Assembly: GCA_026416585.1 (NCBI GenBank)
Contig: JAOAEV010000029.1
Span: 1-49,271, forward strand
Direction of reading: 5' to 3'
DNA length: 49,271 nucleotides
DNA from: Chlorobiota bacterium
Lineage (GTDB): Bacteria; Bacteroidota; Ignavibacteria; Kapaibacteriales; NICIL-2
The notes beneath the pieces are model-generated. The model saw only the letters and a list, made by a program, of their open reading frames with translations, was not told the origin of the DNA and made no database searches. Below, piece after piece: positions 34,305 through 43,485 of the stretch. Each line of letters starts with the position of its first letter. The first letter of the stretch is position 1. Position numbers and translations under genes: made by a program.

Positions 34305-36176
34305 ATGGATACCAAACACTCACACCATTCTCTTCTGGAGACCGTAGCAGTGCTACCTCATGAGCCAGGCGTGTATCTTTTCAAAGATGCACGGGGAACT
34401 ATTCTGTACGTGGGCAAAGCAAAAAACATTCGTAACCGTGTGCGGCAGTACTTTGATAACTCACGCCCACATGATGCAAAAACGATTGCGATGTTACGCC
34501 GAGCCACTAACCTTGATTGGATCGTGACCGACAGCGAAGTCGAGGCACTTTTGCTGGAAAACAACCTTATCAAAGAACACAAGCCACGCTACAACATTCT
34601 GCTCAAGGACGACAAAACCTATCCTTACATTCGCGTAACCAACGAAGAATTCCCACGCATTTTTCCCACTCGAAAAGTCATTCGTGATGGGAGCCGTTAC
34701 TTTGGCCCTTACACCGATGCTCGCTACATGCATTTGTTGTTGAAAACTATCCGATCGTTATTTCCTACTCGAAGCTGTTCACTACCGCTAACGGAGGATG
34801 CTATCGCGCGGGGGAAATTCAAGGTTTGCTTGGACTACCACATCGGTAAATGTGAGGGTCCATGTGCCGGCTTGATCAGTCGTGAGCACTACAATACCCA
34901 TATCGAGGCTGCAGTCAATCTCCTCCGCGGAAAAACGAAAGCAATCGAGCAGGAATTGACCGAGCAAATGAATCGCTATGCCGAGCAGTTCAAATTTGAA
35001 CAAGCTGCAATGGTCCGTGACCGATTAGAAAAACTTCGGCTCTATACGGCTCGGCAGAAAATTGTTACAACCGATATGGTCGAACGAGACATCGTCGGAT
35101 ATGCTGAAGAGGAAGGGCATGCCTGCACCGTTGTGTTGACTGTTCGCGAGGGGAAACTCATCGGCAAACACCAATGGATTGTACCTACAGCCGGGAACGA
35201 TTCCACAGAAATTGTGCGTGTCGTTCTCGAGCGATGGTATCTTGAAGCTGGTGAAATACCCGATGAAATCGTCCTCCCGTTCGAGTTAGGAGAAGTTACT
35301 GACATTCTCCTTCAATGGCTCAGTACACAGCACAGTCACGCAGTCGAGCTTAGCGTGCCCAAAATTGGCGATAAGAAACGGCTTGTAACACTCGCATGCA
35401 CAAACGCCGAGTACCAACTTCGCGATTATCTTCTGCACAGATCAAAACGTGAGCAAGCACTTCCACGCTCGGTCGCTGCACTCCAGCGCGATTTGTCACT
35501 TACAAGCCCACCTGTCCGTATCGAATGCTTTGATAATTCGCATCTCCATGGAAGCGAGTACGTGTCGTCCCTGGTCGTATTTATCAACGGGAAACCCCGT
35601 AAAAGCGAATACCGCCGCTACCGCTTACAAACCGTCGACGGGAACAATGACGTCCAGGCAATGGCAGAAGTCATCAAACGCCGCTACACACGTGTGCTTG
35701 CTGAGCAACAGTCTTTGCCAGATTTGATTGTCGTTGATGGTGGAAAGCCGCAGCTCTCAGCAGCAATGACTGTGCTGGAGAACCTTGGAATCACCGGTCG
35801 TGTGGCTATCGTTGCTCTGGCAAAGCGGTTGGAAGAAGTTTTTCTTCCCAACCGCTCTGAATCGCTTTTGCTACCGCGGACATCATCAAGCCTTCGTTTG
35901 TTGCAGCAGCTGCGTGATGAAGCGCATCGCTTCGCAATCGAATATCACCGACTTCTCCGCACCAAACGCACTCTCCACACCGAGCTGCTCGCAATTCCTG
36001 GTATTGGAGAAGCAACAGCACGAAAGCTACTCCGCCATTTTGGGTCAGTTGCTAATATCAAAACTGCATCGTTGGAAATGATTGCGGCGATTGCGGGTCC
36101 TCGCGTTGCCGAACGTATCCGATCGCACTTCAGCTCTGACGGTAACAATGACGCTTTCATCATCGAGGAACTCTGA
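34305..36176 (+). CDS. uvrC: Excinuclease ABC subunit C
   Basis: Makes both incisions flanking a DNA lesion in nucleotide excision repair. 623 aa, full length. The N-terminal GIY-YIG nuclease (about 20-100) has EPGVYLFKDARGTILYVGKA. The UvrB-binding UVR motif (about 215-245) has FKFEQAAMVRDRLEKLRLYT. The RNase H-like second nuclease has RIECFDNSHLHGSEYVSSLV and LIVVDGGKPQLSAA. The C-terminal helix-hairpin-helix pair has IPGIGEATARKLLRHFGSV. Its stop overlaps the next gene's ATG by one base (TGATG). Confidence 0.97.
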   Translation: MDTKHSHHSLLETVAVLPHEPGVYLFKDARGTILYVGKAKNIRNRVRQYFDNSRPHDAKTIAMLRRATNLDWIVTDSEVEALLLENNLIKEHKPRYNILLKDDKTYPYIRVTNEEFPRIFPTRKVIRDGSRYFGPYTDARYMHLLLKTIRSLFPTRSCSLPLTEDAIARGKFKVCLDYHIGKCEGPCAGLISREHYNTHIEAAVNLLRGKTKAIEQELTEQMNRYAEQFKFEQAAMVRDRLEKLRLYTARQKIVTTDMVERDIVGYAEEEGHACTVVLTVREGKLIGKHQWIVPTAGNDSTEIVRVVLERWYLEAGEIPDEIVLPFELGEVTDILLQWLSTQHSHAVELSVPKIGDKKRLVTLACTNAEYQLRDYLLHRSKREQALPRSVAALQRDLSLTSPPVRIECFDNSHLHGSEYVSSLVVFINGKPRKSEYRRYRLQTVDGNNDVQAMAEVIKRRYTRVLAEQQSLPDLIVVDGGKPQLSAAMTVLENLGITGRVAIVALAKRLEEVFLPNRSESLLLPRTSSSLRLLQQLRDEAHRFAIEYHRLLRTKRTLHTELLAIPGIGEATARKLLRHFGSVANIKTASLEMIAAIAGPRVAERIRSHFSSDGNNDAFIIEEL

Positions 36177-37783
36177 TGCCGACTCCGTTGGAGTACGTTT
36201 ATCGGAGTTTAGAACGTCTCCGGCACATCCAACGCAGTGCACGGTACTACATTCCTGCCGTATGGATTCCCCCTCACCGGTGTGGTGGAATACGACTTCT
36301 TCATTGCCCCGCTGAATATTACCACGCAATTGTCGGCGATATTCTTCGCTATTCGCCACGTTCAGACCGTTCTCGATCGCTCGGACGTGACGATCTAGTC
36401 TATGCAATGTTGATCCGCCACACAACAGCCTGGGATCACGATCTGAGTGGCACAATTAGCTACACGCTCGGACGCGACCACTGGCGGCAAACAGGGTCGT
36501 TTCTCAAGTCTATCGCACTGCTGCCATACTTGCGTTGGCTTGGCGTGACAACGCTATTGCTCTTGCCGCCGACCGAACATGGACGCGCACGAGTAAAAGG
36601 AACGCTCGGCTCTCCCTATGCGCCGCGCAATCACTGCGCATTGGAAGAGACACTCGCCGAACCAATTCTCGACCTTGATGCATCAATCCAGTTTGCAGCA
36701 TTCGTCGAAGCGTGCCATCGAATGAACATTCACGTCATCGTCGAGCTTGCACTGCGTGTAGCAGCGCTTGACTGCCATCTTATTCCTGAACATCCGGAGT
36801 GGTTCTACTGGGTCCGACTCGATGATAATGATGATGGTGTGTTAGTGCCACCAACATTTTCATCAGAGCAATTGGCAACGATTCATCAATGTATCAAACG
36901 AAATGAATTTCATTCTCTACCGGAACCTGCTTTATCATACAGGGAACGGTTTGTCGAACCACCGCAACGTGTCTGGCAACGCAGCGACGGGACATTTGTC
37001 GGTCAAACGAATGATGGATTCTTGTGTACTGTACCCAATGCCTTTGCTGATTTTCCACCTGACGATACCCAACCCCTCTGGACGGACATCACCTATTTCC
37101 GACTCCACACCCATCCAGCATATAACTACATCGCCTACAATACTGTTCGCTACTACAGCGAGGAATTGCGTGGTTGGGAGAATCACTCTTTATGGGAATA
37201 TCTCGCATCCGCGGCAACCACGTTCATTCGGCATGCTGGCTGCGACGGCATTATGCTCGACATGGGGCATGCATTTCCGATTGAGTTACATCAGCAGATA
37301 CTTTCATCAGTACGCCGCGTAACGGACAACACAATTCTTATCGAGGAATGTTTTGACCGGACCACCCAGACTGCGCGAACCCTTGGCTATGATGCTATTG
37401 TGGGAGATGTGTGGCATCATGCTCGGACCCCATCTGATCTTCGCCAGTATGCATTGCAGACTTGCGGAACGGACATACTCCCCTGTTTCGCTGCCGCTGA
37501 CACGCATAACACTCCACGAATCGCACAACAGGGTCTATCCGTAGCGTTGTTTGCGGTATCGGTATGCTCGCACCTACACAGAACAGTGCCATTTATCACC
37601 AGTGGAAGTGAGTTTGGAGAAACCGAGCCAATCAATACAGGTCTGGACTTTTCACCCGAGGAAGCTGCACAATACCCAAGTGACCAGCTTCCACTTTTTT
37701 CGGGGCGAACGTTACGATGGCATACACCCGACTGGCGCATCCTCAATTTTGTACGAATGCTCTACGCGAAGAACGCGCCCTAA
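36176..37783 (+). CDS. GH13 (alpha-amylase)-like protein with altered catalytic motifs
   Basis: 535 aa, resembling the GH13 (beta/alpha)8 barrel: YLRWLGVTTLLLLPPTEHGR, GSPYAPRNHCALEETLAE, MNIHVIVELALRVA, then GCDGIMLDMGHAF (Asp362, nucleophile position), ILIEECFD (Glu390/391, acid/base position) and AAADTHNTPRIA. Two invariant positions differ: the Arg two residues before the nucleophile is Met, and the third carboxylate of the usual NHD appears as Asn in THN. The protein stops after the eighth barrel helix (ILNFVRMLYAKNAP), so the usual C-terminal beta domain is absent. It may be a divergent glucanotransferase, another GH13 subgroup or a non-catalytic protein. It sits in a uvrC-led operon. 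Confidence 0.75.
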   Translation: MPTPLEYVYRSLERLRHIQRSARYYIPAVWIPPHRCGGIRLLHCPAEYYHAIVGDILRYSPRSDRSRSLGRDDLVYAMLIRHTTAWDHDLSGTISYTLGRDHWRQTGSFLKSIALLPYLRWLGVTTLLLLPPTEHGRARVKGTLGSPYAPRNHCALEETLAEPILDLDASIQFAAFVEACHRMNIHVIVELALRVAALDCHLIPEHPEWFYWVRLDDNDDGVLVPPTFSSEQLATIHQCIKRNEFHSLPEPALSYRERFVEPPQRVWQRSDGTFVGQTNDGFLCTVPNAFADFPPDDTQPLWTDITYFRLHTHPAYNYIAYNTVRYYSEELRGWENHSLWEYLASAATTFIRHAGCDGIMLDMGHAFPIELHQQILSSVRRVTDNTILIEECFDRTTQTARTLGYDAIVGDVWHHARTPSDLRQYALQTCGTDILPCFAAADTHNTPRIAQQGLSVALFAVSVCSHLHRTVPFITSGSEFGETEPINTGLDFSPEEAAQYPSDQLPLFSGRTLRWHTPDWRILNFVRMLYAKNAP

Positions 37784-37790
37784 TTTCGCA

Positions 37791-40079
37791 GTGGCACCAA
37801 CACTCCACCAACATGGCGTGAAAGCAATTCTCAGTTTTCTTCGAAACGAATACGTTCGTGCGACGTGTTGTTTTTTGCTAACGACCTTTGTTTTCTTCCG
37901 TCCGAACATTCTCCACCGGGCATATTTCTGGGATGACTTTATCGAGCAAGTGTATCCCAACCGTGTGTACGCTGGTAAATCGTTATCCAAGGGAGAATTT
38001 CCGCACTGGAACCCTTATAGCTTTTGTGGAATGCCTTTTCAAGCAGATGTTCAAACGGCGCTTTACTACCCACCACACATGCTATTCGACCGGTTTATCG
38101 GTGCACATAATCAGAACGGTGCTTATTACCTTCAACTGCTCATCATCCTCCACTTTGTCATTGCACAGTTGACAATGTACACGCTGGCACGGCGGCTCGG
38201 AATCTCCCCTACCGCAAGCGGCATCGCAGCTGTTGCATACGCTTTCTCTGCACCCTTGGCTTTACACACCCACCATCCGATGTTCATCGAACACCTGGCG
38301 TGGCTGCCACTTGTGCTTGTACTACTGCTTCGTATTTCGCAGACAGGCTCGATTGCCGCTATCGGTTGGGCAGGAATTATCGGTGGCATGATGTTGCTTT
38401 CGGGTGCTCCACAGATGAGCTTGTATGTGTTGACGTTTGCTACGTTCTATGTCCTGTGGTGGAGCATCACGTCGAATGATCGTTGGAAAATTAGAGTCAC
38501 CAGGCTCATCTCAGCACTAATAGCGCTTGTCATCGCGGTTGGAGTCTTTGGGATTCAGTACCTGCCATCACGACTGCTTGCGAGTCAGTCAGAACGGGCA
38601 ACTCTGAACTACGAGCAAGCAACGGAAGGTTCGCTCGAGTACTCATCGCTGCTGACGGCGTTTGTTCCCAAAGCATTTGGCATTGTGACACCACCAGGAG
38701 CACCTAATCGGACGCCATACTTTGGTTCCGAGCAAGCGTACTTATACTGGGATACAGCGTTTTATTTCGGCATCGGAATTCTTGTGTTGGGTTTGTGGGC
38801 AGCAATAGCATTTTGGCGCGACAGTACGTTGGTACGTTTCCTGAGTATATCGAGTGTCGCAGCATTCCTTTTTGCGCTGGGTTCGAATGGATTCCTGTAC
38901 TCGCTGATTTATCATCTTCCTTTCTTTGGGCAGGTACGTATCCCAGCACGCATGATGTTTGTCGTGGTGTTCGCTGTATCGTTGCTTGCCGCTTACGGAT
39001 GGGACCGCCTGCGAACATCATTGCGACCTACTCAACAACGCTTGCTTTATGCGATTATATCAATTGCTGCTATTATTGTCAGTGCCATTGGTCTTGGCGG
39101 GCTTGTTTCCGCTCCAGAGCGAATCGGAGCGATCATTCGTTCAGAAGCATGGGGGCAATTCATTTTTCTGTTGCTTATTGCAACCGCTGCAATCCTGGCG
39201 ACGCGTGGTGTGCGTACGACGTGGTTGGGTTTCGTTGTTGCGATTGTTGTGTTCGCTGATCTCTTCACAGCACATGCATCATTCAGCTATGGACGACAAG
39301 ATCCGAGCGCAGTGTACCGTGCTGCACTCTCCGATGAATTGCGGCGTATTCTGGAGCCTCAACCACCATCAGACATTTTTCGTGTCTCGATGCGCCGACC
39401 GGAGATCATTGCTCTCAAGCGCAATCAAGGTCTTGTCGATGGGATCATGCTTTTCGAGGGATACAATCAGCTTTTACTGGCTCGTCGTCATCCTGCGGTG
39501 TCGTCAGCCGAGACAGTAGCTGACCTCTTAGCTATTCGATGGGCAATTGGCAAAGACTCGATCGGACGATGGTCTTTTTTGGCTCGTTCGACAGCGTACC
39601 CGATGGTGTGGCTCGTTCATGATGTACGTATTGTTACTCCTGATCAAGTCGCTCAGGTCATGCAGCATGATACGACGCTGAATTATCGATCCACCGCCGT
39701 CATAGAACACGAACCTCCCATCCGAATCGAACCAGCATCATCAGGCGATAGTGTCGCTATCATTGCCTATTCCAATGCTGCAGTGCGCTACCGTGTTCGG
39801 TGTTCTGCACCAGCATTGGCAGTAATGAGCGAAATCTTTTACCCCGAATGGAATGCCTATCTCGACGGTGAACGAACGCCGCTGCTACGAGCCAACTACT
39901 GTCTCCGTTCCGTTGCAGTCCCTGCTGGAGAACATACAATCGAACTCCGCTATGAAAGCTCGCACTTTACAGCAGGATCTCTGATCACAGCAGCAGCATT
40001 GGCCGTTGCACTTGCACTTGTCGGAGTCGACAACATCCGCCGAATACAGCGTCGCAGATTTTCAACAGAGCAGCGATGA
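37791..40079 (+). CDS. YfhO-type GT-C membrane protein
   Basis: Large polytopic membrane protein of about 762 aa with some eleven or twelve helices. It matches the YfhO family, thought to be GT-C-fold glycosyltransferases that decorate lipid- or teichoic-linked polymers. AYFWDDFIEQVYPNRVYAGK followed by FPHWNPYSFCGMPFQADVQT holds the acidic first-loop motif. A long extracytoplasmic domain (about 560-720) precedes the last helix. No ATG is suitable: GTG 37791, 7 bases after the previous stop, is chosen, and GTG 37818 is possible. The 4-base ATGA overlap couples it to the HAD gene. Confidence 0.83.
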   Translation: MAPTLHQHGVKAILSFLRNEYVRATCCFLLTTFVFFRPNILHRAYFWDDFIEQVYPNRVYAGKSLSKGEFPHWNPYSFCGMPFQADVQTALYYPPHMLFDRFIGAHNQNGAYYLQLLIILHFVIAQLTMYTLARRLGISPTASGIAAVAYAFSAPLALHTHHPMFIEHLAWLPLVLVLLLRISQTGSIAAIGWAGIIGGMMLLSGAPQMSLYVLTFATFYVLWWSITSNDRWKIRVTRLISALIALVIAVGVFGIQYLPSRLLASQSERATLNYEQATEGSLEYSSLLTAFVPKAFGIVTPPGAPNRTPYFGSEQAYLYWDTAFYFGIGILVLGLWAAIAFWRDSTLVRFLSISSVAAFLFALGSNGFLYSLIYHLPFFGQVRIPARMMFVVVFAVSLLAAYGWDRLRTSLRPTQQRLLYAIISIAAIIVSAIGLGGLVSAPERIGAIIRSEAWGQFIFLLLIATAAILATRGVRTTWLGFVVAIVVFADLFTAHASFSYGRQDPSAVYRAALSDELRRILEPQPPSDIFRVSMRRPEIIALKRNQGLVDGIMLFEGYNQLLLARRHPAVSSAETVADLLAIRWAIGKDSIGRWSFLARSTAYPMVWLVHDVRIVTPDQVAQVMQHDTTLNYRSTAVIEHEPPIRIEPASSGDSVAIIAYSNAAVRYRVRCSAPALAVMSEIFYPEWNAYLDGERTPLLRANYCLRSVAVPAGEHTIELRYESSHFTAGSLITAAALAVALALVGVDNIRRIQRRRFSTEQR

Positions 40080-40762
40080 TCGAAGCAGTCATTTTCGATC
40101 TGGACAATACACTCGTAGACTTCATGGCAATGAAGCGCGAAGCCGTTGATGCTGCCGTGATAGCCATGATAGACGCAGGTTTGGATCTAACATTCGAGAA
40201 AATTCGATCGCACATTGACCAGATTTATCGCGAGCAAGGCATTGAATACCAACGAGTATTTGACCAGTTACTACAGGAGTGTCTCGGTCGAGTTGACTAT
40301 CGCATTCTTTCAGCCGGAATTATTGCATATCGGCGTGCACGAGAAGCTGCGCTCAAACCTTATCCGCATGCAACTGCAACACTGATGGCGCTGCTTCGTC
40401 GTGGTATTCGACTTGGTGTGGTTTCTGATGCACCAGCACGCGAAGCATGGCTGCGGCTCTGTTATATCAACTATCATCACCTGTTCGAAGCAGTCGTAAC
40501 CTACGACGACACAGGTGAGAGGAAGCCAAGCCCCAAACCATTTTTGGCAGCACTGGCACAACTTGGCATAGCACCAAAAAACGCCATCATGGTTGGTGAC
40601 TGGGCAGAACGCGATATGGTCGGTGCAAAAAATGTCGGGATGCTCACGGCATTTGCCAAATACGGTGATGCCTTTGGCAATCAAAACGTGGTTGCTGATT
40701 TTGTGCTCGACGACATCAGTGATCTATTGACCGTTATTGACTCGATCAACACTCGGACATAG
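40076..40762 (+). CDS. HAD-superfamily phosphatase
   Basis: Hydrolase of 228 aa with all four HAD motifs: AVIFDLDNTLVD (nucleophile Asp), LGVVSDAPAREAW, RKPSPKPFLAAL (Lys) and IMVGDWAERDMVGAKNVGM (acidic pair). The alpha-helical cap at about 15-95 places it with phosphoglycolate-phosphatase-like C1-cap enzymes. The substrate is unknown. It overlaps the YfhO gene by 4 bases and precedes def by 5 bases. Confidence 0.9.
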   Translation: MIEAVIFDLDNTLVDFMAMKREAVDAAVIAMIDAGLDLTFEKIRSHIDQIYREQGIEYQRVFDQLLQECLGRVDYRILSAGIIAYRRAREAALKPYPHATATLMALLRRGIRLGVVSDAPAREAWLRLCYINYHHLFEAVVTYDDTGERKPSPKPFLAALAQLGIAPKNAIMVGDWAERDMVGAKNVGMLTAFAKYGDAFGNQNVVADFVLDDISDLLTVIDSINTRT

Positions 40763-40767
40763 GAACG

Positions 40768-41337
40768 ATGATCTTACCAGTCTATCTATACAATCATCCT
40801 ATCCTTCGACAGAGAGCTGAAGCCATCAAAGAAACGGATGATGAACTAACGTCCTTCGTGTCGAACATGTTCGAGACGATGTACAATGCCAACGGAATCG
40901 GGCTTGCTGCAAACCAAGTCGGTTCGCGTCGGGCTGTTATTGTTGTGGATATCGGACAGTTGGAAGAGAATGGAACGACTCAACCATTGTGTTTACTCAA
41001 TCCACAAATAATCGTCAGCTCCGATCAGCTCGTTGAATACGAGGAAGGATGCTTGAGCGTACCGGGTATCCGCGAAATTGTCTTTCGCCCCGATAAAGTC
41101 ACGGTCGAATACGATGATCTTGCATTGAGCCACCATCGGATTGAAGCCGAGGGTATGCTCGCTCGTGTTCTCCAGCATGAGATTGACCACCTCAATGGCA
41201 TCTATTTTTTCGATCGTATCTCACCAATGCGTCGTACACTACTCAAAAACAGACTCAAGCGCATCGAGCGTGGCAGCGTGTCGTGTGACTACCCATGCAT
41301 AGCGGCAGGCTCGACTCCTATCATTCCGGCACGCTAA
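40768..41337 (+). CDS. def: Peptide deformylase
   Basis: Removes the N-formyl group from new proteins using a metal (usually Fe2+). 189 aa. All three motifs are present: NGIGLAANQVG, EEGCLSVPGI (Cys metal ligand) and LQHEIDHLNGIYFFDRI (His ligands and catalytic Glu). AGGAA lies about 6 bases before the ATG, one of the few clear Shine-Dalgarno-like sites here. It ends the uvrC-GH13-YfhO-HAD-def run and converges on the biotin carrier gene with only 9 bases between the stops; no hairpin is visible there. Confidence 0.96.
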   Translation: MILPVYLYNHPILRQRAEAIKETDDELTSFVSNMFETMYNANGIGLAANQVGSRRAVIVVDIGQLEENGTTQPLCLLNPQIIVSSDQLVEYEEGCLSVPGIREIVFRPDKVTVEYDDLALSHHRIEAEGMLARVLQHEIDHLNGIYFFDRISPMRRTLLKNRLKRIERGSVSCDYPCIAAGSTPIIPAR

Positions 41338-41346
41338 GCCATTTAG

Positions 41347-41874
41347 CTACTGCATACCATCGAGTTCTATTATGCAGAGCACATCTCCTTTTTCAACCGC
41401 CGTCCCGGCGGTGACGCTGACTGCACGAACAATCCCTGTTGCCGGAGCACGCAAGAGATTCTCCATTTTCATTGCTTCGAGCACAATAAGATTTTCGCCC
41501 CGACGGACGGTTGCTCCACGAGCAACATTGACAGCTTTGACCAAACCCGGCATCGGTGCCCGCACTTGTAGGATCGAATGATCAGCCCGTGAGCTACGTC
41601 GAATGCGTTTCCGGAATTCTGCAAGGCGTTCAGGATAACAATGAATCTCAAACGTGTATCCCCGAATGGTCAAATGAACTTTTCCGGTTGGGGTACATTC
41701 GACGACAACCGGGATTGCGACCGTTCCATCTTTGATTTGCCAGAGATGAGGTATGTTCGTCGGTTCGATGGTGAAGCGTCGTCCCTCAACAGTGACAGTA
41801 GAACCTTCAACCACTGCCATAACTTGCTCAGCTCCAAGACAGTCGCCAACGACATTGTATGTGGTCATAGGCAT
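41347..41874 (-). CDS. Biotin/lipoyl-attachment protein (carboxylase carrier subunit)
   Basis: 175 aa from ATG 41874 (ATG 41868 also possible). The C-terminal 75 residues form a biotinyl domain: VRAPMPGLVKAVNVARGATV and VLEAMKMENLLRAPATGIV, with the biotinylated Lys in EAMKMEN. The N-terminal ~95 residues are a beta-rich region as seen ahead of carrier domains in propionyl-CoA- or methylcrotonyl-CoA-type carboxylases. No biotin carboxylase or carboxyltransferase is adjacent, so its partner enzyme is unknown. It is divergent from the TPR gene at 42003. Confidence 0.88.
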   Translation of the reverse strand: MPMTTYNVVGDCLGAEQVMAVVEGSTVTVEGRRFTIEPTNIPHLWQIKDGTVAIPVVVECTPTGKVHLTIRGYTFEIHCYPERLAEFRKRIRRSSRADHSILQVRAPMPGLVKAVNVARGATVRRGENLIVLEAMKMENLLRAPATGIVRAVSVTAGTAVEKGDVLCIIELDGMQ

Positions 41875-41905
41875 ATTGCACACGAGAGGTTCGGTTTCGC
41901 TGACA

Positions 41906-41913
41906 CAAAATTA
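41906..41913 (-). promoter_or_regulatory. Possible -7 promoter element for the biotin carrier gene
   Basis: Minus-strand TAATTTTG, the same octamer as upstream of secG, ends 31 bases before ATG 41874. No TTG is found 21 bases upstream. The surrounding 128-base divergent gap shows only a near-match GATATTTG (41957-41964) for the opposite gene. Confidence 0.35.
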
Positions 41914-42002
41914 TTCACACAGAGCACTGGCACACTACTTGTGCAGCATGATTAGCGATATTTGCTTACGTTGACCAATAGTCGCCAAACTCTTTTTTTC
42001 AA

Positions 42003-43442
42003 ATGGTGCGCTGGTCAGTACTCACGATTGCACTTGCATGCACCGCTGCTTTCGCTACAGTGGGAGGCGACAGCATCGTTCGTGTCATCCAGATTTCTTC
42101 CCAGGAACTTTTGATAGTTCCCACAGCATCGACACTGCGCTATCGGGAGGATGTGTCTTCACCGCCTGGCCGTATTCGGATCGAACTTTTTGGCATGCAC
42201 CCCGCTGACTCGATTCGTGAAGTTACATTCCCAAGCAGTTCGGTATTCTCATCCATGTATCTGCGGAATAAGTCGAACGGTAGTCTCGTGCTGATCGAAT
42301 GCAAATCTCCAGTTGGTCATGTTGTGGCTGTGCTGCCTTATTCAAAGACACTGTACATACGAGCTGTTGACTGGAATGACCCAGGTCAATGCTATATGGC
42401 GTGGGGTATTGCTGCATGGGAAAGTGGTCAATATGCACAAGCACTTCGTTTTTGGCGTTCAGCTCTCGGTCGTGGTGTAAGGGATGCCGCTGTTTGGCTC
42501 GGTATCGCTGAGGCGCTTCAACGGCGATATAAAGAAGCGTTGGAGATACTCGGCACTTCCAGTGCGAATACTCTCCTGCCTGATGCTGATGCTGCACGAG
42601 CAATCGCATTCGCTGCTGAAGGACGAGAAGAGAATGCGGCACCGCATCGCCTTCGTTATCTCCAAGCAATCGGTCGGCAACCGATAGAGCCAGCAGCGCC
42701 GATAATCCAGAGCATATCAACTGAATCGAACGCACCGTCTCTTGTGGACATTTTCCAACAGCAGATCGAAGAGTCTCGCCCCGCGAATCCTGCGTCGCCC
42801 CTCACACCTCCTACTTCGAACACCGTCAGTTCTGATAGTGATTTGTTTGCGCAACTGCGGCAACTACAACAACGGAAAACTGACACCACGAATGCTGTAG
42901 TCTCACCTGCGGGAAGTCTGGGTGGCGGATTTACAACACTTCTGCTTGCTGGTGGTGCACTACTCCTGCTTACAGGCGTAATACTGCTGCGTAGTTACCG
43001 GCGATGGCGTAACCAGCGGATCGAGACGCTCTCTACTGCCATTCATACGATGCAAGCATCAACTCAAACCGCAACACAGAAGCAAGAAGGTTCCGCGTCG
43101 GCTGATGCGGCGACGTTCGATCAATTGCTTAAGCTCGTCAACACCGTACACGCAACACCTCAGCATAACCAACAGCAAACAACTGACGATCAGTCGGCAC
43201 TGTTCGACTTTGACGATGAGACCTACATCGAGCACGAAAAACGAAAAAACTCCGCCGAACCAGCCATAGACGAACGACTGCTCTATCAGTCAGAGGCAAA
43301 TTACCAGCTCAGTTCAGAATCCCCAACAGCAGCATCGGCACCGCTATCGGAGCAGGAGCGTGATTTGCTGCGCATGCTCGAAAAACTCAGCCGAGAATTT
43401 GATGCCGACGGCGACGCGAATGCAGGTAGTCAACCTCGATAG
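42003..43442 (+). CDS. Membrane-anchored TPR-containing protein of unknown function
   Basis: 479 aa. The signal peptide or anchor is MVRWSVLTIALACTAAFAT. A beta-rich domain (about 25-120) follows, reminiscent of but not clearly an AMIN domain. TPR-like helices (about 130-225) contain AWGIAAWESGQYAQALRFWR. After a Ser/Pro-rich linker, one membrane helix (about 312-333, TTLLLAGGALLLLTGVILLR) and a long polar, acidic, probably cytoplasmic tail (about 340-479) complete it. This order of N-terminal beta domain, TPR, helix and acidic tail is loosely like FimV-type hub proteins. It precedes the mini T9SS protein and PorV-like gene. No function is assigned. Confidence 0.68.
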   Translation: MVRWSVLTIALACTAAFATVGGDSIVRVIQISSQELLIVPTASTLRYREDVSSPPGRIRIELFGMHPADSIREVTFPSSSVFSSMYLRNKSNGSLVLIECKSPVGHVVAVLPYSKTLYIRAVDWNDPGQCYMAWGIAAWESGQYAQALRFWRSALGRGVRDAAVWLGIAEALQRRYKEALEILGTSSANTLLPDADAARAIAFAAEGREENAAPHRLRYLQAIGRQPIEPAAPIIQSISTESNAPSLVDIFQQQIEESRPANPASPLTPPTSNTVSSDSDLFAQLRQLQQRKTDTTNAVVSPAGSLGGGFTTLLLAGGALLLLTGVILLRSYRRWRNQRIETLSTAIHTMQASTQTATQKQEGSASADAATFDQLLKLVNTVHATPQHNQQQTTDDQSALFDFDDETYIEHEKRKNSAEPAIDERLLYQSEANYQLSSESPTAASAPLSEQERDLLRMLEKLSREFDADGDANAGSQPR

Positions 43443-43444
43443 GC

Positions 43445-43452
43445 TATCTTTG
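43445..43452 (+). promoter_or_regulatory. Possible -7 promoter element for the small T9SS-CTD gene
   Basis: TATCTTTG matches TAnnTTTG and ends 33 bases before ATG 43486, immediately after the upstream stop codon. No TTG is found at the 21-base spacing. Confidence 0.3.
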
Positions 43453-43485
43453 TCTTAGTGAACAAATACTTGATAAGTTACAACG

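Noticed and set aside
37551-37790. N-terminal extension of the YfhO-type protein
   Set aside because: This in-frame stretch lies entirely within the GH13-like gene and its translation has no membrane or YfhO character, so a GTG at 37791 or 37818 is preferred. I also considered a frameshifted fusion of the two genes and saw no reason for it.
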